Of a DNA stretch of 64,000 nucleotides, positions 43,135-54,865 are shown piece by piece. The notes under the pieces were generated by a model that saw only the letters and a program-made list of their open reading frames with translations, was not told where the DNA came from and searched no databases. Each line of letters begins with the position of its first letter. Within the stretch, counting starts at the first letter, position 1. The position numbers and the translations under genes were made by a program. Source of the DNA: Ovis canadensis (lineage: Eukaryota > Chordata > Mammalia > Artiodactyla > Bovidae); the NCBI RefSeq assembly GCF_042477335.2, contig NC_091264.1:31683386-31747385 (forward strand), written 5' to 3'.

Positions 43135-45303
43135 GTAGCCCGGGGTGGGCTGAGGGATAAAGAAATTTGTAGGGGCTGGAGACGCCCCTATCTAGCGCTG
43201 GGGTCTTGAGGGAGGGGCCTGAGTGCTGCGGTGGGGGCTGGGAGCGAGCTGGGGGATGACGGGAAAGGAAAGTGTTAATGGGGAGAGAAGGGCTCGGGAG
43301 GGTGGTGAGGAACCGGAGGGGGATACCTGGTAGCTGGAAGAGGCCCTGAAGGAAACTGGAAGAAGATCGGGTTATGAAGGGAACAGGGAGGCTGAGGATA
43401 ATGGAAGAAAAGGGCGGGGGTGTCTGGCGTTGTGGGGGAGGGGAGGTTGGGATGACTGGAAGGCGACAGGGATAGCGTCATATACAGGGAGGAATATCTC
43501 AGGCGGAAAGCGGTCAGTGACTATTAGCTTTTTTTCCCCCTTAGTGGAAGAGCAAAAATGAAGGGCTGTCACGGTGGAGCTTGGAGCTGTGGGGGAAGGA
43601 AGAAGGGGGAGAAGGCAGAGCTCTCAGGAGATCAAGAAGGGCCAGAAACTGGGAATGAAAACTGCACGAGAATAGGCAGGGGGAGGGGGCAGGTTCATGA
43701 GGCGATTGAAGATGCTTGAGAATGCGGCAGTGATGGAGGATGGGAGAGGCCGGGAGTAAGAGGAGCCTCTGAGACCCTGGGGGCTTGTTCTCCCTGAGCT
43801 TGAGTTGTTTTTTTGGAGGAGAAGCCATGGGGAAGAACCTCCACCTTTGCACGGAATTGCTTCTCTCTTGCCCTCTGAATGCTCTACCTTGATCTAGCTG
43901 AAGGGGAAGGTGGAGTCTATGAGGGAAGATGAAGTCTCCCATTCTTAAGCCCGTCAACCTCCTTCCTATCTGTCCCTATAAGCTCAGATCCAAGAGCTTT
44001 TGGATTGAGGACAGGAGTAATGAAGTGAGAGTGGTTTCCTGCTGGGGCTATTTCAGGTTTGGCAGAGTAGCTATTTAAAGCATGGGGTTGGGGTTTGAGG
44101 GAGGTTGGGTAGGGGTGGAGGACTGGCAAGCCAGCTGAAGCCCATATGTCTTTCTTACGAGGGGCCGCCATACTTGAGCTTTTTGTGTGCCTGAGGTTCT
44201 GCCTGGCACTTCCCTCTGCCAGGGCTTCTTGAACAGGGAGAGATGGTCCACCCAAACCTATCAGGTGCCTGCCAATGAAGGCAGTACTGGCTATAGGAGA
44301 CCTGCCTGATAGAGCCTTCAAATATACCCATTATCACTAGGTTGGCGGGTCGTCTTTAAGAGACCATGACCTCTCATGCCTGGGTCTTTTTCTTGTCCTG
44401 GCCAAGGGCATTTTTGCTTTCCTTTCCCTTTCCATTGCACACCCTTACCCCTCTCCCCTTTCAGGGACCTGAGTAGGAGAAGAACTGCTGGAAAACAGCT
44501 TGTTCTCTATCCAGTGGGCAGGTTGGGCAAACGGCAAGAGGAGAAAATGCCTCCTCCCCACCCCCACGCCTCAGTCCCCAGCAGACACATACCTTTCTGG
44601 CTTAAGTTCTTGGCAGGATACCAGGTACAGCTGTCAAAGGGACTCCTCGTGCCCATGAGGGGCCCCGGGTGACCCCGATGACAACTGCTTAGCTTGACAA
44701 GCGCCCCCAAAGAGGGGCTAGCCATCCATGGAGGTCCCTGTCCTGGATCGATCCCACCCCATCCTGGATCGAGGGACCGTTCCACTCTAAAAGCCTAAAA
44801 GCTTTTCTGCGTGGAGGCACTCATGCCAGCTTTCAATGGACAGTCTGGGGCTGGCTGGGCTATTAATAACTCTGAGTATTTTGAGATCTCTCTCCCCACC
44901 TCAGAGAGCACAGAGATTCTTAGAGAGGTGGCAGTAAGCAGAGCAGGGCCAGAGAGACAAGAGAACTCACTGACCTGGGAAGGGGGCTTGGAGCTTGGGC
45001 CAGCCAGGGACGGGGTACAGCCTCTGTGGGGAGGGGTGACCACACTGAGCCCTAGGTCAGCAGTCTGAGCTGGTAGGCAGGTCAGAGTGGCCCCACCCTC
45101 TGCTGTTGGAGAACACAGGGCCAGGGCTGGCTCCCTGACCTCGGCGGCTCCCCTGGGGCAGAGCCAGCCACCTGAGCTGCAGAGGGGTGGTGTGGGAGGG
45201 CCACCAGGGTGACACTTACAGGCAAGGGCTAGTCCGGGGCAGAGTCACGGTGAGCCAGGCAAAGGCCCCGCCTGAGGAGCCCGTGGCCCCAACTTGTGTG
45301 CAG
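43135..45303. other. KLHDC3: KLHDC3 5' intron
   Basis: About 2.2 kb between the probable untranslated exon and the first coding exon. No SINE or other repeat is recognised, unusual for this window. The coding exon acceptor is either TGTGTGCAG (exon from 45304) or GTAACCAG (from 45352); I cannot decide between them. Confidence 0.5.
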
Positions 45304-45362
45304 GTAGCAGAGGCAGCAGGCCGTGCCGGGGGGGCATGTTGCTGTAACCAGAGGCCCAGGGG

Positions 45363-48300
45363 ATGTTACGGTGGACAGTGCACCTGGAGGGCGGGCCCCG
45401 CAGGGTGAACCATGCTGCAGTGGCCGTGGGGCACCGGGTGTACTCCTTCGGGGGTTACTGCTCAGGCGAAGACTATGAGACGCTGCGTCAGATTGATGTG
45501 CACATTTTCAACGCAGGTAAGCGAATTCCGGGACTGTCCCTGGGTACTCGCATCAGGGAGGGCAGTGGGTGACTGAGTGAGGTTTGATGGTGGTCCCCAC
45601 GGCCAAAGAGGGTGGGGGAAACCAACGTGGTTGGGGAAAAGGTGGATGGCCTGAAGGGAGGTGCCCAGGGCTGAGCAGAGCTGTGCCCACAGTGTCCTTA
45701 CGTTGGACGAAGCTGCCCCCGGTGAGGCCCGCCGCCCGCGGGCAGGCTCCTGTGGTACCCTACATGCGGTATGGACACTCCACTGTCCTCATCGATGACA
45801 CAGTCTTCCTTTGGGGCGGGCGGAATGACACCGAAGGGGCCTGCAATGTGCTGTATGCCTTTGACGTCAGTGAGTATGGGTCTCAGTGGCTGTGTTCTGC
45901 CAGATGGTGCCTCGGGGGGCCTGGGAAGGGTGTGTGCTGAGGGGGTGGGGGTAAGGTGCTCCGGAGTCTAGGAGGGAGTGTCAGCTTGCTTACTGGGCCC
46001 GCCCTCTGCCCTCTTCAGATACTCACAAGTGGTCAACACCCCGAGTGTCAGGAACGGTTCCTGGGGCCCGGGATGGACATTCGGCTTGTGTCCTGGGCAA
46101 GACCATGTACATTTTTGGGGGCTACGAGCAGCTGGTAGGTCTGGAAGCAATCAGAGGTTTAGGGTGGGAATGAGGAGGAAGAAGGGGAATTGAAGGTGGT
46201 GGAATGGGAGGCTTTGGTTTGCTTGCAGGTTCTGAGGTGAGGGGCTAGGAGGGTTGGGGAGTGACCCCTGCCCCTCTCTTTTATTCTTTCCTTCACTTCC
46301 TTTTTTGTCCCTGTCAGGCCGACTGCTTTTCCAATGACATCCACAAACTGGATACCAGCACCATGACATGGACCCTGATCTGTACAAAGGTGTGCCCATT
46401 TTCCTCTCTTCCAGACACCCATCCTCAATTTAAGAAACCATAGAGAGCTCAGACTGAAAGCTGACCCTCTCTCCATGCCATCTTTGCTCCTGCCCAGGGC
46501 AACCCTGCACGCTGGAGGGACTTCCACTCGGCCACAATGTTGGGCAGTCACATGTATGTCTTTGGGGGCCGGGCCGACCGTTTTGGGCCATTCCATTCCA
46601 ACAATGAGATTTACTGCAACCGCATTCGTGTGTTTGACACGAGGACCGAGGCCTGGCTGGACTGTCCACCCACCCCAGTGCTACCTGAGGGGCGCCGGAG
46701 CCACTCAGCCTGTGAGTGTCTGTTAGGTCCCTGCTGAGTCCCTGTTCCCCTGCATCATTCCCACACTATTGACGCACCTCTCTGCTTCCAGTTGGCTACA
46801 ACGGGGAGCTGTACATTTTTGGTGGCTATAACGCAAGGCTGAACCGGCACTTCCATGACCTCTGGAAGTTTAACCCTGGTAAAGAGCACTGCCTTTAAGA
46901 GGGAAGGAACAGGGTGCCATGGAGGTGGGATGTAAAAGGAAAGCATAATTCTGAGTAGGTGAGGGGTGCAGTGGAGAGGATATCTGGACGAGCAGGTACT
47001 GAACCTCCATTTAAACTTCTCTTCAGTGTCGTTTACTTGGAAGAAGATTGAACCTAAGGGGAAGGGGCCATGTCCCCGCCGGCGCCAGTGCTGCTGTATT
47101 GTTGGTGACAAGATTGTCCTCTTTGGGGGCACCAGGTCAGGAGGAGAGAAGGGAGGGCCGGAGCCCTTAGGAGTCAAATGACTCCCACGGGAGACATTTG
47201 AGCAAGAGAGTTTCATGGGCAGCCTTTGCTCCGCCCATCGTTTCTCTGTTTGATCCTACAGTCCGTCTCCAGAGGAAGGCCTAGGAGATGAATTCGACCT
47301 CATAGATCATTCTGACTTACACATTTTGGACTTTAGTAAGTACACTTATTCCCAAAGTGCTTCTGCCATCAGGGTCCCTGTCTTTGGATGGTGATATCCA
47401 GGACGGGACCCTTTCCTTGGCTTTGACCATCTCCCTCTCCTGTAACTCCTCCTTTAAAGGCCCTAGTCTGAAGACTCTGTGCAAACTGGCTGTGATTCAG
47501 TACAACCTGGACCAGTCCTGTTTGCCCCATGACATCAGGTACAGTGAATGGTGGGAAGGGAGGGATTAGTTGAGGATGAGTGGGCAGCACAGACATGACC
47601 TGATTGACTCAGTCTAAGTGTGGAGGAGAGAGAAGATTTTGTTCTGTAGTCTACTTGTGGAGAGGGTGCTGGAAGGAAATACAATAAAACTGTCAACTGG
47701 ATACGATAGCGGGAAAAAAAAATCCAGTCTTCAAACCAAGCTCAGAAGCATCACTTCCTGAGACCTGAGCTTATACAATTATTTCTGTTAATGTGCTGAA
47801 AAAGTTTGATTAAATCTTAGAACCGAAGAAAAAAGACAAGTTAGGAGTCTCTGGATCACATTAATTCCAGAAATAAGGGCGGTTTTTTCTAGCCACTTCT
47901 CTTTGAATTCGTAGGTCTAAAATCAAGCGCCAGAAGCTACTTTGTATATAATTGTACTCTTATTGATCATTCTGTGACACTTTCCTCTCCTTGTATCAGT
48001 TCAGCTTAATTCCTCTTGCTGAGGTTCTCTGTGTTCAGTATTCAGTATTGATACTCAGGTGATAGAGGATACAGGCTGAACAGGTGGGTCCCAGGTTGGC
48101 CCAGGAGTGACACATGTCTCAAGTGCTTAATACCAAGTAGACTGCAGCCTTGGTATAAGGAGATACTTGGTGAAATTTTGTAGAATGACCATTGTCAAAA
48201 AGAGAGGAACTGAATTTTAATATGGTGGGGTGGGTGGGTGGGGGATTTAAGAGGATAGGAGTTGAGAACAAAATCCGGCATTCCTAGTGGGAGGAGGGGC

Positions 48301-48697
48301 TTCCTGGTTGGATCTGAGTAGAGGAGGAAAGGTAGGTTGGGAAGTTTCATTGAGATGTATACACAGATGGTTTTCTCCAGGTGTTGGGCATAAGATTATT
48401 GATATATAAACAAAAACAGGAAGTCCACAGGAGCTTGCAGGTGGATGAGTGGGTGGTGCGTGGGACCTGATTGTTAAACCTAACAGGGCTGTAAGGAAGA
48501 GGTGGCCGTGGGTGGCTGAGCTTTAGAGAGCTGAAGGGACTGGTGTGTTCATTGCTGTTTGAGCAATTCTGGATTTGGGGGCGGAGGCTCCCCCTTCTCT
48601 CCTTTCTGCCTGTCAATTTTGGCCTTCCAGGTGGGAGCTGAATGCCATGACCACCAACAGCAATATCAGTCGCCCCATCGTCTCCTCCCATGGGTAG
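45363..48697 (+). CDS. KLHDC3: Kelch domain-containing protein 3, complete
   Basis: Coding exons: 45363-45516, 45693-45869, 46019-46134, 46318-46389, 46498-46711, 46792-46878, 47027-47135, 47262-47335, 47460-47538, 48631-48697; 1149 nt, 382 aa, as in human. It is a CUL2-Elongin B/C substrate receptor that recognises C-terminal degrons ending in glycine; in mouse it is the testis RAG2-like protein Peas. Six kelch repeats are visible from their GG turns (VYSFGGYC, VFLWGGRND, MYIFGGYE, MYVFGGRAD, LYIFGGYN, IVLFGGTS). After the propeller come a BC-box SLKTLCKLAV (residues 337-346) and a Cul2-box LPHDIRWEL (356-364), which fits the adaptor role. The protein ends ISRPIVSSHG. Confidence 0.98.
47539..48630. 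other. KLHDC3: KLHDC3 last intron
   Basis: A 1.1 kb intron with no SINE recognised. It contains a short-loop G-tract GGGGTGGGTGGGTGGGGG at 48227-48244 on the transcript strand. Confidence 0.7.
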
Positions 48698-49244
48698 GAG
48701 GATGTCTCTGCCACCTTCCTTCCTGAGCCTGCTGTTGTCTTCACTGCCCCTGCCCATCTCTTCCCCCGCCTGCCCCTTTGGACCTTGGACTTGGTATACC
48801 TCCGCGTGGAGTTGTTGGACTAGAGGTGTTTTCTGTGCTGTGAACTTAGTGGGGAGCTGTAGCAGGAAGGGTTAGGTCCCTTCCTCCTTGGGCCGAGGGC
48901 CCCTTCCCCTTGGTGCTCTGTCCCATTCACCTCCCTCCAACTGCTCCTGGGTTCTGCTCTGCCCCAGGTCAGCCACAGGCTGCTGGGAAGTGACGGGAAT
49001 GGGAAGGAGGGAGAAGCAAGCAGTGTGTGAGCCTCAGGAGCTTCCCCTCCCCACTCCCTTTTCCACCTGTTCCCCTCTGCTTGAGCCATGGGCATTGATT
49101 GCGAGCTGAGAGGAGTTGCAGCTGTTGGCATGAAATCTCCTTCTCCCTGACCTGGGGAGGCGAGGACCAGCAGATAATCCCATCCTTCCTTGAGCTGTTG
49201 CTGTACCCTGACACTCTCAGCCAGCTCAAATTTTATACAAATGA

Positions 49245-49250
49245 ATTAAA
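49245..49250 (+). terminator. KLHDC3: KLHDC3 poly(A) signal (ATTAAA)
   Basis: ATTAAA, the commonest variant, is followed by GTGTGGTCTCTTTTTTTGTGG, a clear GU/U-rich element. Cleavage is expected near 49260, leaving about 350 bases to the RRP36 ATG. Confidence 0.8.
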
Positions 49251-49479
49251 AATCTCCAAACGTGTGGTCTCTTTTTTTGTGGAATACGACAGAGATGGCA
49301 GGAGTTTACAGTGGGGGCAGGGTGCTGAGGCTCTGGCTTCTCAGGCAAGAGCATTAGGAAACCAAATACCGTCACGACCTGGCCGGAGTTTCTCCGGTGT
49401 GGAGTGCAGTGCCTTGCGACAAAAACGTGGCGACGTTCTGTAGACGGGTGGCCGCTTTCCGCCCAGGGAGGGTACCCCG

Positions 49480-49617
49480 GCCGCCCACCAGCAACCCGCT
49501 CTGCCCCGCCCAGGGGTGGGCGGGATCTGCGCTGCTGACACCAAACCTTCCGGAAGGGGCGGGGCGGAAGCCTGCGTGGCGGAAGTAACGCCATTAGTCC
49601 AATACGCCGCTGAAGCC
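49480..49617 (+). promoter_or_regulatory. RRP36: RRP36 promoter with palindromic ETS site
   Basis: GC-rich DNA upstream of the RRP36 ATG contains the perfect palindrome CCTTCCGGAAGG (49546-49557), which is two overlapping ETS/GABP cores, GGGGCGGGGC directly after it, and another GGCGGAAGTAA at 49579. No TATA box is present. Confidence 0.6.
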
Positions 49618-52600
49618 ATGCCGAGAGCAAGCTACCGTGGCGGGGCGGTTGCAGGGCCTCCCAGCAGGGCTCAGGATGACGGGAGCCTGCAGAATGGTGA
49701 GGGCACGGTGCCGGGATGAGGGGAAGCGCTGAGGGCCGGGAGAGGGGCTCCGCGTCTGATGCGGGCTCACCCCGAGACTGCCAAGTTGTCTGAAAGACGC
49801 AGACACTGGGAGCGCCCCCCAACGCCCTAGAAAGTGGGGAGTGAGAGGATACTTACTGAGTTAGTTTTTTAAAGGGCAAAGAGGGTTTTTCGCAGGAAGA
49901 AAACACGTTCCAAAGCAGAGTCAGAAGGGCATTGATTATTGGGGAAGACTTAGGTGAAGATTCAACAAATTTCGCCACTATTGAGTATCTATTGTACGCA
50001 GGCACAGTTCTAGATGCTGGAGATACAACAGTGAGTAAAGCAGCCCCAAACTGCTCTCATGAAGCTTACTCTTTGGGGGTTAAAAAAAAGGCACGGAGAC
50101 CTAAGGAATTGCATATTTTTAAAGGCTAAGTTTTATGGTATGTGAATTATTCTATAGTTTTGAGAAAGGTGATAAGAGCTTTGAAGAGCAAACGGGAGGG
50201 GTTATGGTGTTAAGTAATCACAGAAGGCCTCACTGAATAGGTGGTGGCATTTGAGAAACCCTGCGAAGGAGGTAAGGGAGCAAGCAATACAGCTGGTGAA
50301 AGTGTTACAGGCAGAGGCCAAGTCAGGTGCAGAGGAACTGAGATGGGAATATACTTGCTTGCTTAGGAACCGCTTGGAGGCCAGTTGACTGGAGAGGAAT
50401 AGGAAAGAGATAGTAGAAGAGGAGATCAGAGACAAAATGCGATAGGTCACATGGGATCTTCAGGCTATTACAAACCCAAAGCTTTTACTCTTGAGTAAGA
50501 TGGAAGCCATTGGGGAGTACGGAGTCTGGAGAAAGTGATCTAAAAAATATGTATGTGGAAATGACGTGGGAGCGATAAGATCAATTTGCCTCTTTTTTTG
50601 GAAAGAGAAAGCTACTTTATTATTTAAAGAAGTTAAAGTGAAAACTTCATGTCTCTAGTAGTTTCCTTCCTTTTTTAAAAAACAGTTTTTATTGGAGTAT
50701 AGTTGATTTACAATACTCTGTTTGTTTTAGGGGTACAGCAAAGTGAATCAGTTATACGTATATCCACTTTTTTGGATTCTTTTCTGTATGGGTCATTACA
50801 GAGTATTGACAAGAGTTCCCCTGTGCTATACAGTTGGTCCTTATTCGCTATCTCTTTTCTATATAATAGTGTGTATATGTCAATCCCAGTCTGCCAATTT
50901 ACCCCCTAATCCCAGATTTGCCTTTTAGGCATCTCTCCCACGTTCAGTGAACATGAACTTGGGCAAACTCCGAGAAACAGAGACAGGGAGGCCTGGCATG
51001 CTGCAACCCATGGGGTTGTAAAGAGTCAGACACAACTTAGTGGCTGAACACCAACAACTGGAGGCTGAAGTTGAGAGATAGCTTTGAAAGCAGTGAGACT
51101 GGTGGTTGGGCGAGCAGTAAGGAGGCTAGAGCACTAAGTGAGGTGAGATGCTGAGCGTAAACTGAACCAGAATAAAGGTAGCTGAGCAACGAACGGAGAC
51201 AGAGGTCTTTGTGGGAAAACCTGTGAAAGAGAAATTTAAAAGAGAAGGGGAAAACGAAGAGACTGTGGGTTAGTCCATCTCCAGCCTTACATGTATAGCT
51301 TCCTTAGCAAGGTGAGGCCCCAGATAGCTGGAATAGTTGGGGCATTAGGTGTTAGTGGAGCACCATTACAACCTGTGTTGCCTGGAGCCTGCAGCGATCG
51401 GTCTAAAGGGTCACTTACCTAAGGAAGGAGGATGGGGCGATGTCTGCAGCAGTGGCAGATGCTGAGCTGAGTTGCAGTCCCCCCACCCCCACTTCCTTTC
51501 ACAGACACATCTCACATGTCATTCGAGGAGCTGTTGGAACTGCAGAGCCAACTGGGGACTAAAGCCTACAAACAACTGGTAACAGGAAGCAGCACTAAGA
51601 AGCAGAGTTGTAGACCACCTGTCCAAAAAGCATGTGTTGCAGATAAGCACAGGTGAGGAGCAAGGCCTTTCCCGGGAGTTGGAGGGAAAGACACCTACTT
51701 GAGTAGGTGTCTGCTTTCTTGGGTGGCAGGTGGGAGGCCTTTAATGAGACTGGCGTTCCCTTGACCTGTCCTTCACTTTTTCCATAGGCCTCTGGAAATG
51801 TCAGCCAAGGTCCGGGTGCCATTTTTGCGTCAGGTTGTCCCCATCAGTAAGAAGGTGAGGCAGAGGCAGTGAGCATTTTCTCAGGGAAAGGAGACAGAAC
51901 GGTTCTCTTATATTCTCTGTTCTCTCCAAAGGTAGCCCGGGACCCCCGCTTTGATGATCTGTCAGGGGAGTATAATCCTGAGGTGTTCGATAAAACATAT
52001 CAATTCCTAGATGACATCCGAGCCAGAGAGAAAGAGGTGAGTAGCATGCGGCTGGTTTGTGGGGATTCCAGGAGGGACTAGAGCACAGGTTAGAGAAGCA
52101 GAGGGGAGCAGGGCGAATCAGATTGCTAGTTGTGTGATCATTGGCAAAATACTGAACCTCTTTTCAATTCAGTTTCCTTATCACAAAAAGCTAATAGTTC
52201 CATTTCATAGTGTTACTGTGAGTTAACGTATGTGAACCTCTTAGAATGATGCTTGGCACAAAGTTTCAGGTAACATTTACAGAACGTTAACCATCATACT
52301 CATTTTCCAATATGGAGCTGGTGAAAAAGCAGCTGAAGAAGCGCCGTTCAGGGGAGGAGCATGAGAAACTACAGCATCTGCTTCAGCGAATGGTGAGAGG
52401 GTCGGAGTATGGGGCGGGAGGTGATTCACAGTCCCTGCCGTTCACCTGTCTCACTCCTCTCATCTCGGCTCCACAGGAGCAGCAAGAAATGGCCCAGAAG
52501 GAACGGAAGCGGCAGCAGGAGCTGCGCCTGGCCCTGAAGCAGGAGCGGCGGGCTCAGGCCCAGCAGGGTCATCGGCCATACTTCCTGAAGAAATGTGAGC

Positions 52601-53177
52601 GGGGCACAGCTACGGCCCACGAGACACAGGGGCAGAGACTGGGTAGCCATAGTGATGGATGCTGTGTTAGGGGTTCCTGGAGCTGCCTAAGGGAGGCATG
52701 AAGGCTGGATCCCATGGTAACTTAGAGGAAAGTAGAAACAGTAGTAATAGGAAGTCGTCGTTTGTAACCATTCTCATATCCCTAATGAGACTGTGGGCAG
52801 GGAGTGTCACTTATCTTTGTCATGCCCCCTCATATGTTGGGTTGGGCACAGAGAAGGAGCTCATGGTTGGTTGAATTGAGAAAGAGTGGAGTTGTGGAAG
52901 TCAGTTTGCTTTTACACACCAGTGAACCCCTGATGAGTCACATATCCCTGCGTAGTGGTTAAGAGTTACTGACCTGGGGCAAGGGGAGGCAGGGAGACTT
53001 CATCCTTTGCTTACTGATTTTCTTTCTCCTTGCCCTCTAGCTGAGCAGCGCCAGTTGGTCCTGGCTGAGAAGTTTAAGGAGCTGAAACGAAGCAAGAAGC
53101 TAGAGAGCTTCCTGAGTCGAAAGAGGCGCCGAAATGCAGGCAAGGACAGACGACATCTCCCTTTGAGCAAAGAGTAG
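49618..53177 (+). CDS. RRP36: Ribosomal RNA processing protein 36, complete
   Basis: Exons: 49618-49696, 51505-51652, 51788-51854, 51932-52036, 52318-52392, 52477-52594, 53041-53177; 729 nt, 242 aa, all phases consistent. RRP36 is a nucleolar factor for early cleavages of pre-rRNA on the way to 18S rRNA. Seen in order: a short variable N-terminus (MPRASYRGGAVAGPPSR), the MSFEELLELQSQLGTK block, VPFLRQVVPISKKVARDPRFDD, then long basic helices (KKQLKKRRSG, KERKRQQEL) and the tail RKRRRNAGKDRRHLPLSKE. The N-terminus is about 17 residues shorter than in human (259 aa). Exon 5 has an unusually purine-rich acceptor (AATATGGAG), so that junction is the least certain, but phase and homology support it. 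Confidence 0.95.
50688..50930 (-). mobile_element. L1 3'-end fragment in RRP36 intron 1
   Basis: Reverse of a ruminant L1 3' end: GTTTTTATTGGAGTATAGTT, TACAGCAAAGTGAATCAGTT, CCTGTGCTATACAGTTGGTC. It is the same family as the fragment in PEX6 intron 4. Confidence 0.85.
50945..51055 (+). mobile_element. BovB 3'-terminal fragment
   Basis: A short piece of the LINE 3' end: AACATGAACTTGGGCAAACT, GCATGCTGCAACCCATGGGG, ACAACTTAGTGGCTGAACA. There is no tRNA head, so it is BovB or Bov-A rather than Bov-tA. Confidence 0.8.
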
Positions 53178-53944
53178 TAAGCATCCGTGCTCAGCTCTGC
53201 TGCTGCCCCAGTGAGAAGTGCATCTGTGGGGACACCTTTGGGCTTGGCCTGTTCTTGTTCTTTCCCATTCAACGGTAAGGTCACAGCTGCCTTGGAACTC
53301 GCCTGGCCCAGAGATGACTCGAAGCCTCTTGGACTGCCTAAGAGCTGAAAAGGAAGAGCAGCTGAGCCTTCTGCCATGCTGCACTTTGTCTGCTTGGATC
53401 TGGGTCATTGTCCTTGTGTCCTCCTCCCATCCTTGCCTTAATGATTCTGATACAGAAGGAAAAGAACCTTGAGGCTGAAGGCCAGAGTCTGAGTGGCTCC
53501 CAGGACTGTGACTTCATGCAGGAACCAGTTCATAAACACTCCCGTGTCTCATCTTTTTATCCTGCTGCTTTTGTAGGTGGCCTAGAACTACTGTTTCAGG
53601 GGCCATTTGTGGGTAGACAGTAAACCTAAACCTCCTACAAAGTGGGAGGTCAGATCAGAGGCCCTTCCTCCTTCAGGCCAACAGATGACACCATCATTCA
53701 AAGAGGGACCCAGTCCCACAACTCATCTTCTTAGGTTTGGTTTTAGATGCAAGGGGAGGTAGGAGGTGGGGGCAGAAAGTGTCCCTGGTGATAGGTAAGC
53801 GCAGCCGGTTCTCAGTACTGTTTGGGTGGAGAATTCATACTGCCTGTGGACTGGAGTATCTTCACGCTACAGTTCAGTTTAAAGTGGTCTCTGGTTGGGA
53901 GTACCTCCAGGTATACCTGGCAGAAGCAAATGCATTCCTCTCTT

Positions 53945-54111
53945 TTTAAAAAATATCTACTTATTTTGGTTGTGCTGGGTCTTAGTTGCGGTTCACAGGG
54001 TCTTTGTTTCAGCGTGCAGATTCTTAGTTGCAATATGCAGAATCTAGTTTCCTGGTCAGGTTGAACTTGGGAGAGTGGAGTCTTAGCCCCTGGATCACCA
54101 GGGAATTCCCA
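53945..54111 (-). mobile_element. CHR-type SINE with long target duplication
   Basis: Plus-strand blocks TTTTGGTTGTGCTGGGTCTT and GATCACCAGGGAATTCCC. A 17-base duplication AAATGCATTYCTCTCTT at 53928-53944 and 54112-54128 differs at one base. Confidence 0.92.
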
Positions 54112-54747
54112 AAATGCATTTCTCTCTTGAGGATTGTACTTTAAACCGAGGCTTCAAGGAATTCCTTCAGATAAAATTTCAAGGCATATGAGCTTATAGT
54201 GAAAACAAGCACAAAAGAAAAAAAAAAAAGATAAGCAAGAGTCATTAGGAACAACAGGCAACAGAATCAGACCAGCAAAGTCTGAGATGTTGGAAATGTA
54301 AAATACAAAAATATAAAATGTCTTATTTATGTTTAAAGAAGAGCTATGACTGATGAAAAAATGTATCAGGACAAAATTGGTTTGATTAAAGTTTTTTGTT
54401 TAATGAAATATACACTGACATTAGAAACTTCATGGTTTAGCAGCAGGTTAGGCACACCTAGAAAGGAAGATGAAATGGAAGTAGATGGGAAGAAGCTACA
54501 CAGATGGAGCCCAGGGACAGAGAAATGGAAACTAGGGAAAAGACATCAAAGAAGTCGAAGGATAGAGTGAGGAGGTGTGACACAAATCAAGAGTTCCAGA
54601 AGAAGAGAGGGTGATTTTCTATAGTTGATAATCTGTAAATCCTAAGAATCAGTAAGATCAGTTAATCACAGACAGTGGAGGCTGGGAACCTAGATAAATC
54701 ACAGGACCTATAGGCCATGGGAAGGATTGACGTCTAAGCAGCAGCTG

Positions 54748-54865
54748 TAGGAACTTTCGGATGGTCCAGTGTGTAGGGACACAGCGACTCCAATTCCGGG
54801 GGCATGAGTTCCATCCCTGGAGTGGAAACTAGGATCCCCTGTGCTGCTGGGCAGGCAAAAAAAAA
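54748..54865 (+). mobile_element. Diverged CHR-type SINE
   Basis: GAACTTTCGGATGGTCCAGT head, GAGTTCCATCCCTGGAGTGG box and an A-rich tail after GGCAGGC. Older than most copies here. Confidence 0.75.

Larger units (their letters stand above)
49697..51504. other. RRP36: RRP36 intron 1
   Basis: A 1.8 kb intron with an L1 3' fragment and a BovB 3' end, listed separately. The rest is AT-rich with no gene that I can support. Confidence 0.75.

Noticed and set aside
45339-45365. Alternative KLHDC3 starts upstream of 45363
   Set aside because: The ATG inside GGGCATGTTGCTGTAACCAG runs into a stop at once. The ATG at 45363 gives the full 382-residue protein beginning MLRWTVHLEGG, as in other mammals.
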